Assembly (NCBI GenBank): GCA_021157585.1
Contig: JAGGWH010000156.1
Span: forward strand, 1 to 54,033
Length of the DNA: 54,033 nt
Source: Bacteroidales bacterium
GTDB taxonomy: Bacteria > Bacteroidota > Bacteroidia > Bacteroidales > UBA12170
Direction of reading: 5' to 3'
This document shows positions 1-8,360 of this stretch, in pieces. Position 1 is the first letter of the stretch. Every line of letters begins with the position of its first letter. Position numbers and translations under genes: made by a program. The notes under the pieces were generated by a model, which was not told where the DNA came from, searched no databases, and saw nothing but the letters and a program-made list of their open reading frames with translations.

Positions 1-2
1 CT

Positions 3-830
3 GTTTGGGACGAAAAGAACTCCAAGTGGTGGTTCTCGGTGTTGGATATTGTTGCTGTGCTTACCGACCAAAATGATTATACTAAAACCCGCAACTATTG
101 GAAATACCTTAAAGCCAAGTTGAAGAAAGAAAATAGTCAGTTGGTTAGTGTTACTACCCAACTGAAATTAACTGCGGCAGACGGCAAACAGTATAAATCC
201 GATATGTTGGATTACAACGGCATTATTGCCTTAGGCAAAATATTTCCCGGAACAAAAGCCAACCGGTTTATCGAATGGTTTACTTTTAGCGACGAAAGCA
301 TTGACGGAAAAAGTAAGACAAAAGCGTATGCCTTATTTGAAAGTTCATTTATCAATAGTATTGAAATTGGCACAATTAGAGGCTTACAACAAATTCACGC
401 TTATTTATTTGGTGGCTTGTATGATTTTGCAGGGCAAATTAGACAAAAAAACATTTCAAAAGGCGGTTTCCAATTTGCTGTATCACGCTTTTTGGGCGAA
501 ACATTAAAGCAAATAGAAGCAATGCCCGAAACAACATTTGATAATATTATAGATAAATATGTAGAAATGAATATTGCACATCCGTTTATGGAAGGTAACG
601 GCAGAAGTACCCGAATATGGTTGGATTTGATATTAAAAAAACGCTTGGAAAAATGCGTTGATTGGAGTAAAATAAGCAAAAGAGATTATATGAGCGCAAT
701 GATGCAAAGTCCAACAAACAGCAATGTTCTAAAAAGCTTGTTGAAAAATGCTTTAACCAACAAGATAAACGACCGTGAAATGTTTATGAAAGGGATTGAC
801 TATTCGTATTACTATGAAGAAAATGACTAA
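3..830 (+). CDS. Bro-N / Fic domain fusion protein, 5' end outside the window
   Basis: The reading frame is open to the left window edge, so the start codon is missing; the in-frame GTG at 39 lies inside the conserved N-terminal domain and is not a credible start. The first ~80 residues look like a Bro-N/DinD-type antirepressor domain ([12 protein letters not shown], then YWKYLK and an AADGK stretch). A Fic domain follows: its motif [12 protein letters not shown] (H181-R192, counted from the GTG) fits HxFx(D/E)GNGRxxR and is intact. Fic enzymes usually transfer AMP from ATP to hydroxyl side chains of target proteins. The C-terminal tail has S256-YYY-E260, resembling the class III self-inhibitory motif SxxxE. 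No antitoxin gene follows; the next gene starts 119 bp downstream. Substrate unknown; adenylylation is inferred from the motif. Confidence 0.85.
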   Translation, partial: VWDEKNSKWWFSVLDIVAVLTDQNDYTKTRNYWKYLKAKLKKENSQLVSVTTQLKLTAADGKQYKSDMLDYNGIIALGKIFPGTKANRFIEWFTFSDESIDGKSKTKAYALFESSFINSIEIGTIRGLQQIHAYLFGGLYDFAGQIRQKNISKGGFQFAVSRFLGETLKQIEAMPETTFDNIIDKYVEMNIAHPFMEGNGRSTRIWLDLILKKRLEKCVDWSKISKRDYMSAMMQSPTNSNVLKSLLKNALTNKINDREMFMKGIDYSYYYEEND

Positions 831-949
831 AATTTTGTCGGAATTTGACGCAAAGTTGTTTGCATATTTAATTGTTTGATATTCAAGTAAATATAAAGTT
901 TTTTTAAGATAATGAACGACTTTTTTATAAATGTATAATAGGTTAATTT

Positions 950-1537
950 ATGTTTAAACTCTCACCTGAATATTGGGATAAGACTTACGAGACTAATCAA
1001 ACGGGCTGGGATATTGGATATGTTTCTACACCATTAAAGGAGTATTTTGATCAGTTAAGCGATAAATCTACGCGCATTTTGATTCCCGGAGCAGGTAATG
1101 CTTATGAAGCAGAATATCTTTGGAAGCAAGGCTTTGAAAATGTATTTGTACTCGACTTTTCCAGAGCAGCAATACATAGTTTTTTGTCTCGCTTTCCGGA
1201 TTTTCCAAAATCAAATATTTTGGATGAGGATTTTTTTAAGCATAAAGGAAAATATGACTTGATTATTGAACAGACTTTTTTTACTTCGATATTTCCATCT
1301 CAACGAAAAGAATACGTACAAAAAACCGCCGATTTATTAAAGTCGGGAGGAAAATTAGTGGGTTTAGTTTTTAATCATCCGTTTAATTTTGAAGGACCAC
1401 CATATAGCGGAACGCCCGAAGAATATCGGCAGCTTTTCACCCCTTATTATCATTTAAACATTTTTGAAACGGCTTATAACTCTATCAAACCTCGCAGAAA
1501 CAGAGAGTTATTTTTTATATTAGAAAAAATTTCTTAG
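950..1537 (+). CDS. SAM-dependent methyltransferase, TPMT-like family
   Basis: This 195-residue protein belongs to the thiopurine S-methyltransferase-like class I methyltransferases. The N-terminal WDKTYETNQTGWDIG is the family's aromatic-rich start. The SAM-binding loop reads ILIPGAGNAYEAEYL (about residues 48-62), followed by the acidic VFVLDFS strand. Members methylate small thiol, selenol or halide acceptors; the substrate cannot be told from sequence. It stands alone, 119 bp after the Fic gene and convergent with ispG. The start is the ATG at 950; no strong promoter match is visible before it. Confidence 0.8.
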   Translation: MFKLSPEYWDKTYETNQTGWDIGYVSTPLKEYFDQLSDKSTRILIPGAGNAYEAEYLWKQGFENVFVLDFSRAAIHSFLSRFPDFPKSNILDEDFFKHKGKYDLIIEQTFFTSIFPSQRKEYVQKTADLLKSGGKLVGLVFNHPFNFEGPPYSGTPEEYRQLFTPYYHLNIFETAYNSIKPRRNRELFFILEKIS

Positions 1538-1569
1538 CAGGCGATAATCATATTTGTAAGAGTAGATTA

Positions 1570-3450
1570 TTAAATATCAACCCAATCGCCCTCGGATTTT
1601 ATTAAAGATACTAAAGCGTTTGAAGCTTCTTTTTCAGGAATATTTTTACGCATTAGGGTTTTAGCTTTATACAGATTTACCTTCGCTTTTCCACTTCCAA
1701 CATAACCGTAATCAGCATCTGCCATTTCGCCCAAACCATTTACAATACAGCCCATAATAGCAATTTTAAGATGCTTTAAATGCTTTGTTTTTTCGCGAAT
1801 TTCTTCCAGCCTATCTTCAATATTAAATAGCGTTCTACCGCAGGATGGACAAGCAATATAATCGGTATGTGTTAAGCGAAGTCTACAACTTTGCAATATT
1901 CCAAAAGAAACTTGTTTAAGTGTTTCAATATGAATATTTCCTTTGTCTTGCAACCAAATTCCATCACCAAAACCATCGAGTAAAAGAGCTGAATACACTT
2001 TTGTGCTTTCCAACAAAAAGGCTTCGTTTTGATCTAGATTAAACAATCGATGCAAAACAACAGGATTTTTCATTTGCTCTTTTTGCAAATAATAAAATGC
2101 TTTTCTCCATTCGGTAATTGGATTTTCCGTTTCCGCAGTGAGTACTATAATTGCATTTGATTGATTTTTAATAGCACTTAAATATTTTATTGAGCTTAAA
2201 TCATCAAGCGAAAGCTTAACATAAACATCTTGATTATCCGCAAAGGAGTTTTCCAAAAGCTCTTTTCCACTCAACAGAGGATAACAATTTGTATGTTCGT
2301 TTTCCCAAGCAGCAAAATCCTGAATATATGTCTTATCCGAAGGCAAGAAAATGGGTTTATCACTTCCGAGATATAAAATATCTGGCGGAGGCGTATCAAT
2401 TTCTTGCATAGGTTTTTTCACTTTACAACTGTTTCGCTGGGCGGCTGTAGAGATAACTAAAGGAGAATTATTCCCGCCAATAATGCCGATGGAAGAAGAA
2501 ACTCTTTTGCGAAAAGTAAAAGGATTAAACCAAGGTTTTTGTGATTCAAAACCAGAATGTGCTAATTGTATTTTAAACGATTCTCGTAAAGCGAGAGCAA
2601 CAGGAATTTCATTTTCTGGAGCTTCCGTTAAGGAAACTCGAATAGTATCTCCTATCCCATCATTCAACAAAGTCGCCATACCTGCTATAGATTTTTGTCG
2701 ACCTTCCAAACCATTCCCCGCTTCGGTTACTCCTAAATGTATGGGATAAACGTGCTTATTTTCTTGCATTCGGGCAGCCAATAAACGGTTGGCATAAACC
2801 ATGGTTAAAACATGACTCGATTTAAGCGAAATAATCAAATCGTAAAATTCAGCATCCTCAAAAAATTTCACAAATTCCATTGCCGATTCCACCATTCCTT
2901 CAGCCGTATTTCCATATTTGCTCATAATCCGGTTGGATAAAGAACCGTGATTTACACCAATGCGAATGGCTGTTTTATGCTTTTTACAAATCGTAATTAA
3001 AGGCTTTAATTTTTCAGCAGTGTTAATTAGCGCTTGCTGATATTCATCTTCAGAATAATCTTCTTTTGCGTTTTTCTCCGCATAATTGCCGGGATTAATT
3101 CTAACTTTTTCAACATATTGAGCAGCTACTTCAGCCACTTTAGGATTAAAATGAATATCGGCAGCCAAAGGTGTATTATAGCCTTTTGTTATAAGTTCAG
3201 ACTTAATATTTTTAAGATTTTCTGCTTCAGAAATTCCCTGTACCGTTAAACGAATTAGTTCTCCTCCTGCCTCAATAATTCGCGTGCATTGCTTAACTGT
3301 TGCTTTGGTATCCAATGTGTTAGTGTTACACATAGACTGAATAACAATAGGATTTGCAGCTCCTAAAATAATACTCCCTACCCTTACTTCTCGTGTTTTT
3401 AAACGTTTATAAGAAAAATAATCAGTTGTATATTTATTTTCAGAATGCAT
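1570..3450 (-). CDS. ispG: 4-hydroxy-3-methylbut-2-en-1-yl diphosphate synthase (IspG/GcpE), long form
   Basis: IspG performs the reductive ring opening of MEcPP to HMBPP in the non-mevalonate isoprenoid pathway. An N-terminal TIM barrel (about residues 15-290, e.g. NPIVIQSMCNTNT) is joined through a large central insert to the C-terminal [4Fe-4S] domain, where Cys534, Cys537 and Cys568 plus Glu575 (CPSC, GCIVNGLGE) are the expected cluster ligands. At 626 residues it is the long form known from Bacteroidota, Chlamydiae and plants rather than the ~370-residue E. coli form. I chose ATG 3450, preceded by an AGAAGGAA ribosome-binding site, over a TTG at 3474 that would overlap the upstream thioesterase gene. 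It lies 10 bp behind that gene and is probably cotranscribed with it. Confidence 0.96.
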   Translation of the reverse strand: MHSENKYTTDYFSYKRLKTREVRVGSIILGAANPIVIQSMCNTNTLDTKATVKQCTRIIEAGGELIRLTVQGISEAENLKNIKSELITKGYNTPLAADIHFNPKVAEVAAQYVEKVRINPGNYAEKNAKEDYSEDEYQQALINTAEKLKPLITICKKHKTAIRIGVNHGSLSNRIMSKYGNTAEGMVESAMEFVKFFEDAEFYDLIISLKSSHVLTMVYANRLLAARMQENKHVYPIHLGVTEAGNGLEGRQKSIAGMATLLNDGIGDTIRVSLTEAPENEIPVALALRESFKIQLAHSGFESQKPWFNPFTFRKRVSSSIGIIGGNNSPLVISTAAQRNSCKVKKPMQEIDTPPPDILYLGSDKPIFLPSDKTYIQDFAAWENEHTNCYPLLSGKELLENSFADNQDVYVKLSLDDLSSIKYLSAIKNQSNAIIVLTAETENPITEWRKAFYYLQKEQMKNPVVLHRLFNLDQNEAFLLESTKVYSALLLDGFGDGIWLQDKGNIHIETLKQVSFGILQSCRLRLTHTDYIACPSCGRTLFNIEDRLEEIREKTKHLKHLKIAIMGCIVNGLGEMADADYGYVGSGKAKVNLYKAKTLMRKNIPEKEASNALVSLIKSEGDWVDI

Positions 3451-3460
3451 TTCCTTCTTT

Positions 3461-4225
3461 CTATTTCCAATCAAATTCTGCCATGAGAATTATTTTCTCG
3501 TCGTTTTTACGCTGCATTTTATAGCGGACTTTTCCTTGATTTTCTACATTATCTGCATAGATTTCTATTTCATCACCAAAACGAGTTTCTTGTAAAAAAT
3601 TTACTAAGACTTCATTTAAAGGATGGTTTTTCAGTTGTTCAGGTATATACAAATCGTTTATCCACGCTATATATTTGGCATTATTTACATGACCGTATAA
3701 ATCTATATCGCTGGCTTTTACGGTATACGTATTTAATAAAAAAGGGAATTCACCTCTGGGTTTTAAACGCGAGATATAATTTATAGGATTTTCAACAAAA
3801 CGCAAAGAGTCAAAAACATGGTCTAAACGCAGAGGTCTACGGGCTTCGATATCAATCACAACCCAGTTGGATGATCCAACAGCTATCAACTCATTTTTCT
3901 CATTTAACATCCTATAATCGCGATTAGCAAATAAGCCGGTAATACCTTTTGGCTGTGTTTGAATAATTAACTTTTCTTGCCAACCCGGTAAGCTTTTGAG
4001 TATTTTTATTCGCATTCCAAACAAAACCCAAGCTAATTTAGCCTCGCTCATTTTTTTAAAACCAAAATTCAGTTCCTCTGAATGCTTCCAGGCCGTTTCC
4101 TGAGCAAAATTAAAGAGAGAATGTAAACTCAAAAAGCCACTAAAATCAACATCGTGCCAAGAAACAAAATTAGTAGTCTTTAGTTGTGGTATATCAGTTG
4201 GAAAAGGAGAAATTAAACGATTCAT
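3461..4225 (-). CDS. acyl-ACP thioesterase, tandem hot-dog fold
   Basis: This 254-residue protein fits the bacterial branch of the acyl-ACP thioesterase (FatA/FatB-like) family, which releases free fatty acids from acyl carrier protein. Two hot-dog repeats are visible: the first begins at FVSWHDVDFSGFLSLHSLF, the second holds the active-site loop DIDLYGHVNNAKYIAW with the conserved Asp, His and Asn. The length is normal for the family. It is the first gene of a probable two-gene unit with ispG, 10 bp downstream. Upstream lies a hairpin that probably ends the preceding operon. It could act in membrane lipid turnover; the chain-length preference cannot be read here. Confidence 0.88.
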   Translation of the reverse strand: MNRLISPFPTDIPQLKTTNFVSWHDVDFSGFLSLHSLFNFAQETAWKHSEELNFGFKKMSEAKLAWVLFGMRIKILKSLPGWQEKLIIQTQPKGITGLFANRDYRMLNEKNELIAVGSSNWVVIDIEARRPLRLDHVFDSLRFVENPINYISRLKPRGEFPFLLNTYTVKASDIDLYGHVNNAKYIAWINDLYIPEQLKNHPLNEVLVNFLQETRFGDEIEIYADNVENQGKVRYKMQRKNDEKIILMAEFDWK

Positions 4226-4345
4226 AGTAATGGGAGTATTAAATGGTAAATTTTAAATGTGTGTTAAATTTTAAATGATTTGTATTAAGTGATAAAATTA
4301 CAAATCCTTTTCGTTTTTCAAAGTGTTTATATTTTACTAAAAACA

Positions 4346-4391
4346 AATAAGCGATATCTCCAGTTTGTACAACTAGAGAATACCGCTTATT
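4346..4391 (-). terminator. long imperfect hairpin ending the heme/barrel operon
   Basis: Arms AATAAGCGATATCTC and GAGAATACCGCTTATT pair with a one-base bulge and a mismatch, around a near-palindromic centre AGTTTGTACAACT, so almost all 46 nt can fold into one stem. Read on the minus strand it is followed by TGTTTTTAG, as expected of an intrinsic terminator. It sits about 80 nt after the last gene of the five-gene operon and before the thioesterase gene. Confidence 0.6.
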
Positions 4392-4469
4392 CAAAGAATT
4401 ATGAGACAAATTTTTATAAAATGGGGTTTACTAACCTAAGTTCAGTATAAATTTACATTTTAATGATAT

Positions 4470-4907
4470 TTAATTCAATATATAACAACGTGTTAGAACC
4501 ACACCCATAATCATATCAAAGCCATCGCATTTTCCCTTGAGTGAAACTTGATCTCCTATTTTCAAGTCACTAAGAAATGCTTGATTATGAACTACACTAA
4601 GGCTATCTATAGCGCAGTTTACAGCTTCCATTTCATCATTTAAAACAATGGATACCTCAAAGCCGTTGGTTGTAATATCAACGATCTCTCCTTGAACTTG
4701 AACTACTTGATTAGCAAATTTTATATTTCCAGCTTCTTCGTCAGAATTATATTCATTAAAAAATGCTTTTGCCGTTAAACTATAGGCGGGTGTCTCGTGC
4801 TCAATATCACGATGGGGCATATTAAAAACGTAATATACTGTCGCTAAACCGCCCACTAAACCAATTGCAGCAACAATCAAAAATATTTTCAGGTTCTTTT
4901 TCATCAT
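4470..4907 (-). CDS. membrane-anchored OB-fold (tRNA_anti-like) protein
   Basis: This 145-residue protein has an N-terminal membrane anchor (LKIFLIVAAIGLVGGLATVYYVF) and a periplasmic or lumenal domain resembling the tRNA_anti-like OB-fold family (QVQGEIVDITTNGFEVSIVL, then GDQVSLKGKCDGFD). Two cysteines (in NCAID and GKCDG) and a third near the C-terminus remain reduced or pair; no metal site is evident. Its ATG overlaps the stop of the upstream YceI gene as TAATG, so translation is probably coupled. It is the last gene of the operon that starts at 8112. OB-fold proteins of this kind are small-ligand or nucleic-acid-like binders of unknown role; a part in cofactor or protein assembly for the heme cluster is only a guess from position. 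Confidence 0.72.
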   Translation of the reverse strand: MMKKNLKIFLIVAAIGLVGGLATVYYVFNMPHRDIEHETPAYSLTAKAFFNEYNSDEEAGNIKFANQVVQVQGEIVDITTNGFEVSIVLNDEMEAVNCAIDSLSVVHNQAFLSDLKIGDQVSLKGKCDGFDMIMGVVLTRCYILN

Positions 4908-5461
4908 TACTTATTATAAGGTTTATAGTCGAATTTTATCTTTAGCAGAATTTCATCTTTAATGGCTTTCTTATACGACTTTTCTACTTTTACTTTATAA
5001 TTTTCAAGTGAAATATGGAATTCTGATTCCGCAGATATAAGACCATCTTTTACTGTGATTATCCCTTTTTCTTCAATATCTCTTGTTTCTCCGTGGATGG
5101 TAAATTTTCCTTGAAATAGGACATCATAAGAACCATCAATGGAAAAGTTAGCAACATCGAAATTGATTATTTTTCCTTTGAATACCGATTTTGTAAACTT
5201 ATGAGATTCGATATAATTTTCGTTAAAATGTTCTTCTACTAGGGCTTCTTCAAACTTGAATGAACGCACCAAAGTTGAGGCTACAATATCACCTGTTTCC
5301 GTATTTAATATACTGGCTACCTTTTTGTTTATCCCATCAATGGTAAACAAAGGGGTTTCAGAAAAAATCTCAACAGTGCCCGTCTTGGTTATCTGTTTTT
5401 GTGCCTGAGCAGTTACGGCTAAGAAACTAATCAAGATTATTAAAAGGAATTTATTTTTCAT
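4907..5461 (-). CDS. YceI-like lipid-binding periplasmic protein
   Basis: This 184-residue protein begins with a clear signal peptide (LLIILISFLAVTAQAQ, cleavage near residue 20). The mature part fits the YceI lipocalin-like barrel, a family known to bind polyisoprenoid or quinone-like lipids: the tract SVFKGKIINFDVANF is followed by YDVLFQGKFTIHGETRDIEE and ending GLISAESEFHISLENYKV. The gene is fourth in a five-gene operon, 22 bp after the DUF5777 barrel, and shares one base with the downstream OB-fold gene. In this setting it could carry a quinone or lipid between membranes; that is inference. Confidence 0.82.
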   Translation of the reverse strand: MKNKFLLIILISFLAVTAQAQKQITKTGTVEIFSETPLFTIDGINKKVASILNTETGDIVASTLVRSFKFEEALVEEHFNENYIESHKFTKSVFKGKIINFDVANFSIDGSYDVLFQGKFTIHGETRDIEEKGIITVKDGLISAESEFHISLENYKVKVEKSYKKAIKDEILLKIKFDYKPYNK

Positions 5462-5483
5462 TATTATATTTTTTAGTTTGTTT

Positions 5484-6383
5484 TTAATGGCCTGATTTTA
5501 TGGCGAAAACTCTTGAGATATTGAAACCAAAATAGATTCCTCCATTGAGCCAGTCTCCTGTTGTTTCGCCAATAAAACCATCCTCAACCATAGCCTTTGA
5601 ATTTGTTGCAAATATTTGAAATACATGGCCTCCTGTTTCAATATCGAATCCTATAGCAAGAGGATTAAAATATGCATTATCCGATTTTGCATGGTTTGTA
5701 TAGAAGTACTCGAAAGTAACGGCTACTCTACGTATAAATTTATAGCGACCACCAATTCCCATGGCCAAAATATCGTTTTTTTCACCTTCAATGACAAAGT
5801 TTCTATGTACAAAAGTTGGGGAGAGCTGTAAAGATAAAGCTTCATTAAATTTATGGGCAATTAACAATTGATGAGTAAATCCCATTCTCGACATATAATC
5901 ATCAAAAACACCATCTCTCATATCAGGAAGATCTAAATAACCTCTAAGTGTTTTAAGAGATACATCTCCATAATAAGATATAGAAACGGGCATTACTCTT
6001 TTTCCTTTTGATTGACGGATTATTGTAAGTTTAAGAGAGCCATCGTAGGTTTTTTTGTTTGTTCCTCGACGTAAACCAAGCATTAACCAATCGTTAATAC
6101 CATATTCAAAAGAGAAATTGATAAGGGCATTATCTAATCCCCAAAGTTGGTAAGCACCACTATTCAATTGTCCAAAGCGGTGGTTAATCCTAAAATCGAG
6201 CTGACCTTTTTGCATTCTTTCAATAGAATGACCGTTAATAATTCTTGTAGATTTGAATGTATAGGCAGTATATTCTATTTCTTCTTCAACTTCATCGTCT
6301 AACATATTCATCAAATCATCTTGAGCATATGACTGTGAGAAAAAGAACACAAAAGCTATCGTTAGTAAATACAGTTTTTTCAT
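5484..6383 (-). CDS. DUF5777-like outer-membrane beta-barrel protein
   Basis: This 299-residue protein has a signal peptide (LLTIAFVFFFSQSYAQ) and then alternating amphipathic beta strands with aromatic girdle residues, such as LDFRINHRFGQL, WLMLGLRRGTNK and IGGRYKFIRRVAVTFEYFY, ending in a strand-like C-terminus. This pattern and length match the DUF5777 family of Bacteroidota beta-barrels. It sits 15 bp behind a cytochrome c lipoprotein gene and 22 bp before YceI. Such barrels have no proven function. Next to two secreted heme lipoproteins, it could be an outer-membrane pore or cytochrome scaffold, but the sequence alone does not show it. Confidence 0.8.
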   Translation of the reverse strand: MKKLYLLTIAFVFFFSQSYAQDDLMNMLDDEVEEEIEYTAYTFKSTRIINGHSIERMQKGQLDFRINHRFGQLNSGAYQLWGLDNALINFSFEYGINDWLMLGLRRGTNKKTYDGSLKLTIIRQSKGKRVMPVSISYYGDVSLKTLRGYLDLPDMRDGVFDDYMSRMGFTHQLLIAHKFNEALSLQLSPTFVHRNFVIEGEKNDILAMGIGGRYKFIRRVAVTFEYFYTNHAKSDNAYFNPLAIGFDIETGGHVFQIFATNSKAMVEDGFIGETTGDWLNGGIYFGFNISRVFAIKSGH

Positions 6384-6398
6384 GATTTTATAATTTAT

Positions 6399-6782
6399 CT
6401 AATTATTATTTGCACCTTCTCTAATCCATACTAGCACCTTATCGGTTTGAGTTTTAGATAATATTCCTGAAAGAGGCATTGGACTCTGCAGATCTATCAT
6501 ACGCATATAAAGCTTGCTGTTTTCTGGAGTATCTAAATCTAACTGACCGCCTGTAGTTATTGCTTCAAAGGCATTTCCTTCTGATAAATCTGGCCAGATT
6601 CCGTTTACATTATGGCATCCAATAGCATTACAGCTTTGGTTGAAAATAGGAATTAGCTCTGTTTGGAAACTTACGTTCTGAGGTAATTCATCAGGTAGTT
6701 CTATTTGTTCGTATTTGCAGGAACTAAAAATTACAGTTAGCAGCATTAGAATTGCAAATCTATTTAGTGTTGATTGAGTCAT
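6399..6782 (-). CDS. small cytochrome c-like lipoprotein with a CX4CH heme motif
   Basis: This 127-residue protein has a lipoprotein signal ending in IFSSC22. The likely heme site is C51-NAIG-C56-H57, a CX4CH spacing instead of the usual CX2CH; CX4CH is known to be functional in cytochrome c3. The downstream SPMPLSG (Met102) and WIREGA tail match the distal part of the small cytochromes common in Bacteroidota lipoproteins, with Met102 as the probable second axial ligand. It lies 106 bp after the heme-binding EB_dh gene, with a stable stem-loop between, and 15 bp before the barrel gene. It probably passes electrons in the periplasm or at the outer membrane. Confidence 0.8.
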   Translation of the reverse strand: MTQSTLNRFAILMLLTVIFSSCKYEQIELPDELPQNVSFQTELIPIFNQSCNAIGCHNVNGIWPDLSEGNAFEAITTGGQLDLDTPENSKLYMRMIDLQSPMPLSGILSKTQTDKVLVWIREGANNN

Positions 6783-6827
6783 AATATTTTGAATTGTTAA
6801 TTAATATTATTGAATCTGAAATATTGA

Positions 6828-6873
6828 GAATGTAGCAGCTATTTTTAAAGTTTTAAAGACAGCTGCCACATTC
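6828..6873 (-). other. intercistronic stem-loop between the two heme lipoprotein genes
   Basis: Two 13-nt arms, GAATGTAGCAGCT (6828-6840) and AGCTGCCACATTC (6861-6873), are complementary with one mismatch around a 20-nt loop. On the transcribed strand no U-run follows, so it is not a standard terminator. It may protect or separate the first mRNA segment from the rest and so make the EB_dh protein more abundant than the downstream products. Confidence 0.6.
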
Positions 6874-6888
6874 ATTATGTGTTAATTA

Positions 6889-8112
6889 TTATTCAAACTT
6901 CAAGATTAGGTTAGGCTTGATTGCATGTGCAATTGCTGCATTATTAAATATAGCCAAGCCAAAAGCCAATTCTTCTGTCACATCAAATACAACATCATCT
7001 GCATCATTTGTATTTAGTTTACGTGTGAACTCGCAAATCCAACCAGTACCTGTGTGTACAGCGGAGATAGAAATATCACCTCTACCTAAAGTAAAAGCTC
7101 TAGTTGTAACACTTGGAAAACGTTTGTTGCCTGTAGCATGTTCGTATCCACCATCAGCAGGATCAATTGTTCCGCCATTGTAAGTAAGCACACCATTAGC
7201 ATCTACTGCTGTTATTAGCTTAGCTGTGCCGTTGTCAATTTCGTCTTGACTAATCCAGTAATAATCTGTTCTGTTAGGAATAATATACAGCGGAACACTC
7301 ACGTCAGCATTACCATTATTTAAAGTTTGAGAGTTATTTGAATATCCTCCTTCACCTGTTGAATCACCATGTCTTCCATTTGTTCCAGACATTTTAGAAG
7401 GATCATCATAAGTCATCATTTGATCATCAACCTGACCGGCATAAGTACCTCTAACACGTTTCCAGTGCCACATATCAATTTTCTCTCCGTCCGTGGTTAA
7501 ATAATGTCTAGTATGTTTGTCTTTAGCATTTACAATAGTTAGATTTTGATGGCAAGTAGCATAGCACGTTGAAGAACTAAATCCACTTACGTCTCCTATT
7601 GGAAATAAGAAAGCAAACTTATCTTCATAGAATTTATCAGAAGCGGTATTCGCATACTTATGCTCACTTTTCCAGAGTTTATCACTTGGATCAAAATACC
7701 AAGACTGTCTGTCTTTACTGTCATCTGAATCATCCCATTCTAATAAGAAATAAATATCATTTCCGAAATAACCTGAGCGCATCGTAAATGGATATTTTTC
7801 ACCAGTATAAGGAGCAAATAAGCCTAGGCCTTCCTCTGTACCTTCACCATCACTATTTAAATACGTTCCTCTGGCAGATAAATTAGGAACTTCTGTGGTT
7901 CCAACTAATCTTTGGGCTGTTCCCCACATTTCATCAACGATACCATCTAAAGTAGGTGCCGAAGTAAATTTTTTCACGAGAAGTTCTGATGTACTTTCTC
8001 CCGGATCAACAATTGGGTCATCTCCTCCTGTATCATCTTTTTTACAACTGTTTAATGATAGCATTGATCCTAAAAGGAGCAGACTTGCGAAATACTTAAA
8101 ATACTTTTTCAT
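6889..8112 (-). CDS. ethylbenzene dehydrogenase-related heme-binding lipoprotein
   Basis: This 407-residue protein carries a lipoprotein signal (GSMLSLNSC23) and an extended domain of the EB_dh / DMSO-reductase gamma-like heme-binding family: APTLDGIVDEMWG opens the carbohydrate-binding-like fold, and DMWHWKRVRGTYAGQVDDQ is a hallmark stretch. It also has C173-YAT-C177-H178, a CX3CH arrangement that could attach heme covalently. EB_dh-type proteins serve as electron-transfer subunits with b- or c-type heme. It is the first gene of the five-gene operon and has a candidate sigma-54 promoter 55-68 bp upstream, next to a sigma-54 regulator gene. The electron donor and acceptor are unknown. Confidence 0.85.
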   Translation of the reverse strand: MKKYFKYFASLLLLGSMLSLNSCKKDDTGGDDPIVDPGESTSELLVKKFTSAPTLDGIVDEMWGTAQRLVGTTEVPNLSARGTYLNSDGEGTEEGLGLFAPYTGEKYPFTMRSGYFGNDIYFLLEWDDSDDSKDRQSWYFDPSDKLWKSEHKYANTASDKFYEDKFAFLFPIGDVSGFSSSTCYATCHQNLTIVNAKDKHTRHYLTTDGEKIDMWHWKRVRGTYAGQVDDQMMTYDDPSKMSGTNGRHGDSTGEGGYSNNSQTLNNGNADVSVPLYIIPNRTDYYWISQDEIDNGTAKLITAVDANGVLTYNGGTIDPADGGYEHATGNKRFPSVTTRAFTLGRGDISISAVHTGTGWICEFTRKLNTNDADDVVFDVTEELAFGLAIFNNAAIAHAIKPNLILKFE

Positions 8113-8166
8113 TTTTTTATAGAATTATGTTCAATTAATTGATTATTGATTAGGCTTTATCCCATT

Positions 8167-8180
8167 GCAATTAATAGTCC
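8167..8180 (-). promoter_or_regulatory. candidate sigma-54 (-24/-12) promoter for the heme operon
   Basis: Read on the minus strand, GGGACTATTAATTGCA has the invariant GG (8180-8179) and GC (8168-8167) separated by exactly 10 nt, and a perfect TTGCA at -12; the -24 part is imperfect (GGACT for GGCAC). Predicted transcription start is about 40 nt before the ATG at 8112. The adjacent regulator has the GAFTGA loop needed to activate sigma-54. An inverted repeat TTTCTGA/TCAGAAA (8226-8232 and 8251-8257) further upstream could be the activator site. Confidence 0.45.
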
Positions 8181-8281
8181 CGTTCTATAATGCAGAAGAC
8201 AATTATTTATTCGCTTAACTGTATATTTCTGAGTATTAGGGGCAAATTGTTCAGAAAAAAATTAAAAATTATTTTCGGGCA

Positions 8282-8316
8282 GAAAAAAAAAGAAAAAAAA
8301 CGACGGGTTCTCGTCG
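8282..8316 (-). terminator. intrinsic terminator of the sensory operon
   Basis: On the minus strand the stem CGACG/CGTCG (8301-8316, 6-nt loop) is followed by an almost unbroken run of 19 T with one C. It lies 45 nt after the stop codon of the response regulator gene and before the promoter of the heme operon, so it separates the two transcription units. Confidence 0.8.
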
Positions 8317-8360
8317 ATAAAGACGAAAAACGGTCGCTTAAAATTTTATAAATACAGGGC

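Noticed and set aside
4346-4391. Hairpin as a MITE or insertion-sequence end
   Set aside because: It occurs once, has no target-site duplication that I can see and sits exactly where a terminator is needed.
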